Shown piece after piece: positions 6,217 to 10,287 of a DNA stretch of 10,287 nucleotides (positions are counted from its first letter, which is position 1; each line of letters starts with the position of its first letter). The translations under genes and the position numbers were made by a program. Under the pieces are notes generated by a model. The model was not told where the DNA came from. It was given only the letters and a program-made list of their open reading frames with translations, and made no database searches. This DNA comes from Saprospirales bacterium (lineage in GTDB: Bacteria; Bacteroidota; Bacteroidia; Chitinophagales; JADJOU01): the NCBI GenBank assembly GCA_947461165.1, contig CANHJR010000019.1:1-10287 (forward strand). Direction: 5' to 3'.

Positions 6217-6765
6217 ATGGACTTGAAGCGTGGTGATCTGCTTATTAGCTACCCTTATCTTGAGGATAATTATTTCTTCCGATCCGTGATTTGCATGCTC
6301 AGCCACGATCATGAAGGCTCCTTTGGTTTAATTTTCAATAAAAAAATGCCTAATTTGGTTGGAGAAGTAGTCCCTTTGTTGGCTCATTTGCCTAATCACC
6401 TCTATATGGGAGGACCTGTAGAAACAGATAGCTTATTTTTTATTCATCCATACTCAGATCTCAAGAACACAATCCATATTCGCGACAACTTATACTGGAA
6501 TGGAGACCTCAACGAGCTAAGAGATATGTTTGAATTGGAGTTTGCCAAACCGGAAGAGGTTCGTTTTTTCTTAGGTTATTCTGGCTGGGGCACCGAACAG
6601 CTCGAATCTGAAATCAAGGAGCAATCCTGGTTCATCGGTGAATACAACGAAGACCTCATAACCTCGAACGATGATGATGATATCATCTGGAGAAAAAGCA
6701 TAGAACTTCTCGGTTCTGAGTTTAAAGATATCGCTCGATTCCCAATAGACCCAAGTCTAAATTAA
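6217..6765 (+). CDS. YqgE/AlgH family protein
   Basis: This 182-residue protein matches the YqgE/AlgH family (DUF179, about 185 residues) over its whole length. Visible hallmarks are GDLLISYPYLEDNYFFRSV (6-24), HDHEGSFGLIFNK (30-42), YMGGPV (63-68), LFFIHPY (73-79), LYWNGDL (92-98), RFFLGYSGWGTEQLESEI (116-133) and SWF (137-139). The family is a cytoplasmic beta fold of uncertain biochemical role. AlgH was first named for an effect on alginate production in Pseudomonas, but that role is not established here. The acidic run of four Asp near residue 152 is a local feature. It lies 12 bp after the lipoprotein gene and ends the plus-strand block, facing the convergent M1 peptidase gene. The protein looks complete. 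Confidence 0.93.
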   Translation: MDLKRGDLLISYPYLEDNYFFRSVICMLSHDHEGSFGLIFNKKMPNLVGEVVPLLAHLPNHLYMGGPVETDSLFFIHPYSDLKNTIHIRDNLYWNGDLNELRDMFELEFAKPEEVRFFLGYSGWGTEQLESEIKEQSWFIGEYNEDLITSNDDDDIIWRKSIELLGSEFKDIARFPIDPSLN

Positions 6766-6802
6766 TCTGAGGGGTAGGTAATTTAAATTGTATTGTGCCC
6801 AT

Positions 6803-6845
6803 AAAAAAACAAGCAAGAACACCATGTGATTTCAAAATGTTGTTC
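6803..6845 (-). terminator. Probable intrinsic terminator of the M1 peptidase gene
   Basis: On the minus strand, just after the TAA at 6849, GAACAACAT (6845-6837) can pair with ATGGTGTTC (6825-6817) with one mismatch around an 11-nt loop. A 7-base T run follows a few bases later (6809-6803). The stem is imperfect and the T run is offset by 7 nt, so the call is moderate. Confidence 0.45.
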
Positions 6846-6848
6846 AAT

Positions 6849-9800
6849 TTAAAATGCCTGATCGATTCCGACTAGCCAGCGAAACTTAAATTGCTCTCCA
6901 TTGTCCATAGCTGAAGGGTGTGAAAGGAAAAATGGCATATCAAATCGCAACGTCAATGGTCGAACTCCCGAAAGCACACCAAACTTTTTGATAGAAATCA
7001 TAGTGCCAAGACCCGCATCACTGACGATAGGCGACTCAGATAAGGCAAATCGGTTCAAATCAAAATTAGAAATAGACCCAATATCGCCAAACAAATAGGT
7101 CTTCATTTCTATCGTTTGTGCAAGCTTCTTCAATCGAATTGGGCTAAGTTTCTCAAAATGCAATTCAGAATTGACTGCTATCCCTGAATTCTGATTATAC
7201 ATCAAATAGTTCTGCCCTTGATCTTCAATAACTGGTCTGAAAGAATATCCCCGCAGATTGAGTCCACCTGTATAGTGCAGATTAGAAGAATTGCTACTTA
7301 ACTGATTATTTCGATCCTTGTTGAATTGATCTGGAAACATGGTCACTGATCGCATATACTTGTTTTCAAGCATTTCCTCTCCACTCGCACCGCCAATATT
7401 GAGTAAAGACTCCGTAGGTAGGAAATTATTTGTTTGATTAGAAGATCCGAGTCTACCTATCATTCTCCATTTCAATTCAGCCTTCTTACCTTTGAATCCA
7501 GCCTTTTGCTCTAATTCCAAATAGCTATAGTTCGCTATCGAGAACATCGAAGATCTTAGCTTCATATTTGATAAATAAGAAAAAATTCCATTACTGCCAT
7601 ATGTCCAATACTCCAGTGCAATGCTATTATTCATTGTTTCGTTTTGATTCCATTGCATGAAATTTACATAGTCATAATTAGCCTGCGCATCGCGATATCG
7701 AAGCATCGACTTGCCGATAATATTCAGATAAGAATGATCATCGATCGCCTTTGAAAACTTCAATGAACCAAGTGCAACTCCATCTAGATGACGAAGCTCC
7801 GCTTTGACCTTGCTATTTCGAATAAACTTATTGGTTGGTCTCTGATAAGAGAACCTAAAGGATAGGATATCATGAACCTCATCGCGTTGACCACTACTAG
7901 GATCATTGACATCTCTGACAGACCATTTTCCGACACCTGTGTTCGCCCAAATATCGGCCGTGATTTGATGAAAAGATCGAAATAAACTTCCTTCTGTGTG
8001 TATTCCGATTTTCACCCCATCAAAATTATTGTACCAGATGTCAGGCCTCCATAGAATGGTATAGTTTTGCCTGTCGGCTGGTCTTGCCGTTTTACTATCC
8101 AATTTGATCTTGATTGGAAAATTTGTAGAATTATTCAATTCATTGATATCTGCCAACCGATTCGTTGTATCTATTTGAGCATTAATCGGTTTTTCTGGCA
8201 AATAAATATGTGATTCATATGTTGTTCGAAGCTTGGAATCCCAGCCTATCCATCTAGGCAGAATCTTAGCATCCGTTTTCTTTTCAAACCACGTATTAGG
8301 AATATAGAAATTGTATGTTTTTCCACTTTGACCTTGGATACGAATATCCAGTGGCATTTGCATTTCACCCAATCGCTTCAATTTGAGCAAATACGTATCA
8401 GAGCCTGTGCTCTTGAGTGGAAATATTTTATAATCGATCACCTTGGATGTTTCAATCCATTCATCAAAAAACCAATTCAAATCGACCTTGGTATACTCGA
8501 CAATAGCATTCCTAAAATCTTCAATATATGGATGCCTAAAGCTCCATTGGTTGAAATAGTGCTTCATCGCTCCTTGAAACAGAGAATCTCCCAAGGTGTA
8601 TTGAAGATTGAAAAGCATCGTGGCTGTTTTATTATATACATTTCGATATCCACCACCCTGACCAGTAGCACCGCTGAAACCATCGCTATGCACATTGATT
8701 TCAGTATGATCATGATTCATGGCATCATTTACAAAGCTATTGTAAGCTCTCGCGTCCCGCACATCAGTAGCTTCATAATGTGCTCGAAGATATGGATTCT
8801 TTGGCGTATCAGATACAATCTGTGGGCCATCGATTGCCTCCAATGCCCAGACAGTAAGAAACTGCGTAAAGCCTTCGTCTAACATTGCGCGATAGGTTTC
8901 ATTGTTATTGACCATACCATAGAACCAATTATGCCCAACCTCGTGCGCAAGCAATCCTCTATATCCTGGATCAGCGCCACCATCCATAGTTAGCATTGGA
9001 TATTCCATGCCATCATAGCAATCAGCTACTACCATTTTTGGATAGGCATATTGTCCAAAATCTTTGCTATATACACTAATGACTTGGTGCGTGTATGCAC
9101 ATGCATTTTTCCAACCAGAAGCATGTGGCTCTAGAACCATAGCTACTGTCGATATTCCCTTATTGATTTTTTCATCAATACGATAATGAGGCCCTGCTAT
9201 CCAGGCAAAATCATGAACATTCTCTCCCTTAAATTTCCATGTTTTACGCTCATCTCTATCGATTTGAATTTTGAATTTGACCGGAGCATCCCATTTCGTA
9301 TTCCAGAAATTGGATAAATCAAGTTTTTTGCGAAGAGCATCCGGAAGCACTTCTGCTCTATTTTGCAAGACTCCAGTTGCCTCAACAACGTAGTTTGCTG
9401 GCATGTTGAGATTGACATTGTAATTGCCAAAGTCACCATAGAACTCTCTGTTTAGATGCTGATCGGTACACCATCCAAATTTTCTATCATAAACAGCCAG
9501 TCTAGGATACCAATGCGCGCCATTGAAATGTTTCTCACCTTGATGAGTAAATGATTTCATACGGCGACGAGTCTGACCACCTTTGCTATAATAAGTATTG
9601 AAGTTGATTTCTATTTTAATCGTGGTATTTGGCTGCATTGGTGAACCAAGTATGACCTTCATTATAGAGCCATCGATTTCCTTTTTTAGTTCTTTTCCAT
9701 CTACTTTGATCGAATTAATTTCATTTCCTTTGCCTTCGTCTTCCCACTTGCCAAAAACTACTTTTTCGCCATTAGCCTTTTGCAAGTCAGACAGGTAGGA

Positions 9801-10067
9801 ATACTTAGTAAATGCATTTTGATACAAATTGAAAAAAAGATGATCCAGTTGATGCGGAGAGTTATTGGTATATACGATTGTTTCTGTACCGCGAATAATT
9901 TCTTGCTTTTCATCAAGATAGGCATTGATGGTATAGTCGATATCTTGCTGCCAATACTCTGATTTAGCGCCGATTTTATTCTTCCAATAATATGGATTCG
10001 ATGGTGATTGAAAGGATTGAGCAAATAAATTGCCAGTTAGAATGAGTAAGAGTAATATAAATTTCAT
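6849..10067 (-). CDS. Secreted M1-family zinc metallopeptidase with a C-terminal Omp85-like barrel region
   Basis: The 1072-residue protein starts with a signal peptide (MKFILLLLILTGNLFAQ). Residues about 40-300 form the beta-rich N-terminal domain of M1 enzymes. The catalytic domain has HEVGH (375-379) and Glu398 in MLDEGFTQF, exactly the HExxH-x18-E zinc site. A GGADP loop (363-367) replaces the GAMEN of classic aminopeptidases, and Tyr478 in RNVYNKTATM is a candidate catalytic tyrosine. Residues about 500-625 complete the peptidase. From about 665 to the end the sequence alternates like amphipathic beta strands. It contains GGLNLRGYSF (934-943), NSELHFEK (966-973), YLFGDIGS (991-998) and SDAGLGTM (1016-1023), and ends in Phe. 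These resemble the RGY loop and final strands of Omp85/BamA-type barrels. The protein is probably anchored in the outer membrane with the peptidase on one face, but which face is inferred. It is a single-gene unit, intact throughout. Confidence 0.9.
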   Translation of the reverse strand: MKFILLLLILTGNLFAQSFQSPSNPYYWKNKIGAKSEYWQQDIDYTINAYLDEKQEIIRGTETIVYTNNSPHQLDHLFFNLYQNAFTKYSYLSDLQKANGEKVVFGKWEDEGKGNEINSIKVDGKELKKEIDGSIMKVILGSPMQPNTTIKIEINFNTYYSKGGQTRRRMKSFTHQGEKHFNGAHWYPRLAVYDRKFGWCTDQHLNREFYGDFGNYNVNLNMPANYVVEATGVLQNRAEVLPDALRKKLDLSNFWNTKWDAPVKFKIQIDRDERKTWKFKGENVHDFAWIAGPHYRIDEKINKGISTVAMVLEPHASGWKNACAYTHQVISVYSKDFGQYAYPKMVVADCYDGMEYPMLTMDGGADPGYRGLLAHEVGHNWFYGMVNNNETYRAMLDEGFTQFLTVWALEAIDGPQIVSDTPKNPYLRAHYEATDVRDARAYNSFVNDAMNHDHTEINVHSDGFSGATGQGGGYRNVYNKTATMLFNLQYTLGDSLFQGAMKHYFNQWSFRHPYIEDFRNAIVEYTKVDLNWFFDEWIETSKVIDYKIFPLKSTGSDTYLLKLKRLGEMQMPLDIRIQGQSGKTYNFYIPNTWFEKKTDAKILPRWIGWDSKLRTTYESHIYLPEKPINAQIDTTNRLADINELNNSTNFPIKIKLDSKTARPADRQNYTILWRPDIWYNNFDGVKIGIHTEGSLFRSFHQITADIWANTGVGKWSVRDVNDPSSGQRDEVHDILSFRFSYQRPTNKFIRNSKVKAELRHLDGVALGSLKFSKAIDDHSYLNIIGKSMLRYRDAQANYDYVNFMQWNQNETMNNSIALEYWTYGSNGIFSYLSNMKLRSSMFSIANYSYLELEQKAGFKGKKAELKWRMIGRLGSSNQTNNFLPTESLLNIGGASGEEMLENKYMRSVTMFPDQFNKDRNNQLSSNSSNLHYTGGLNLRGYSFRPVIEDQGQNYLMYNQNSGIAVNSELHFEKLSPIRLKKLAQTIEMKTYLFGDIGSISNFDLNRFALSESPIVSDAGLGTMISIKKFGVLSGVRPLTLRFDMPFFLSHPSAMDNGEQFKFRWLVGIDQAF

Positions 10068-10211
10068 GCAGTTATGATTGGCTTAAAGTCCGTGAAAATA
10101 TGCAATTATCTCAAACTCAAAGCAACAATTTATATTATCGAAACATCAACTAACGCTATAACTATTAGGTCATGTCTCAAAAAAATATATACAAGAATTG
10201 ATTTTTGAAAA

Positions 10212-10287
10212 ATGATAAAGCGATTCTTGCAAGAGATAAAAGAGTTAACTGATACCGATGTAAGATTTAAAAATGTTGGTAGATTTC
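10212..10287 (+). CDS. 5' end of an unidentified gene running off the right edge
   Basis: ATG at 10212 opens a frame of 25 codons with no stop (MIKRFLQEIKELTDTDVRF and onward). An in-frame TGA lies only two codons upstream at 10206-10208, so this is the first possible ATG. A-rich sequence (GAAAAATG) precedes it. It diverges from the M1 peptidase gene, leaving a 144-bp shared upstream region in which I find no exact promoter match. Too little is visible to name a family. Confidence 0.45.
   Translation, partial: MIKRFLQEIKELTDTDVRFKNVGRF

Noticed and set aside
8328..8882. 184-residue plus-strand open frame inside the M1 peptidase gene
   Set aside because: It lies antisense to the conserved catalytic region, its product has no recognisable family, and it is best explained as a shadow frame.

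Overview
The window looks like chromosomal DNA from a member of the Bacteroidota. The signs are A+T-rich composition, several exact TAnnTTTG promoter -7 boxes, weak or absent Shine-Dalgarno sequences, a DUF7948-type surface protein, the short form of AMP nucleosidase, and a long M1 peptidase with a beta-barrel-like tail. I cannot place it below phylum level with confidence. I see no tRNA, rRNA, CRISPR array, insertion sequence or phage gene.

Layout. The left edge (1-626, minus) is the N-terminal part of a secreted protein with a DUF7948-like domain. It starts at a non-ATG codon and has a well-spaced promoter behind it. A gene-poor gap of about 370 bp follows. Next come two plus-strand genes that often travel together in Bacteroidota: an OmpA-family protein (999-1652), and a membrane-anchored lysine-rich protein (1710-2249) that normally ends in a helix-hairpin-helix domain. 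Both look eroded. The OmpA gene stops eight codons before its family's natural end, and the HhH domain survives only as a relic broken by stops and a frameshift (2250-2434). A strong intrinsic terminator closes this unit (2457-2489).

The central block (2512-6765, plus) is five closely spaced genes: AMP nucleosidase (amn), the Na+/H+ antiporter nhaA, a serine-hydrolase-fold protein whose three catalytic motifs are all altered, a small lipoprotein, and a YqgE/AlgH-family protein. The gaps are 6, 44, 1 and 12 bp. A possible internal promoter precedes the hydrolase-like gene. amn and nhaA are housekeeping functions (purine salvage, pH/Na+ homeostasis). The hydrolase-like protein and the lipoprotein are probably envelope proteins and are almost certainly translated together.

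The right part (6849-10067, minus) is one large gene. It encodes a secreted M1 zinc metallopeptidase with intact active-site motifs, followed by a C-terminal region of about 400 residues that resembles an Omp85/BamA-type outer-membrane barrel. It converges on the central block across a probable minus-strand terminator. The last 76 bases open another plus-strand reading frame that runs off the edge.

Most notable points: decay of the OmpA/HhH pair, a probable pseudo-enzyme of the beta-lactamase fold, the peptidase-barrel fusion, and two genes that seem to start at TTG.
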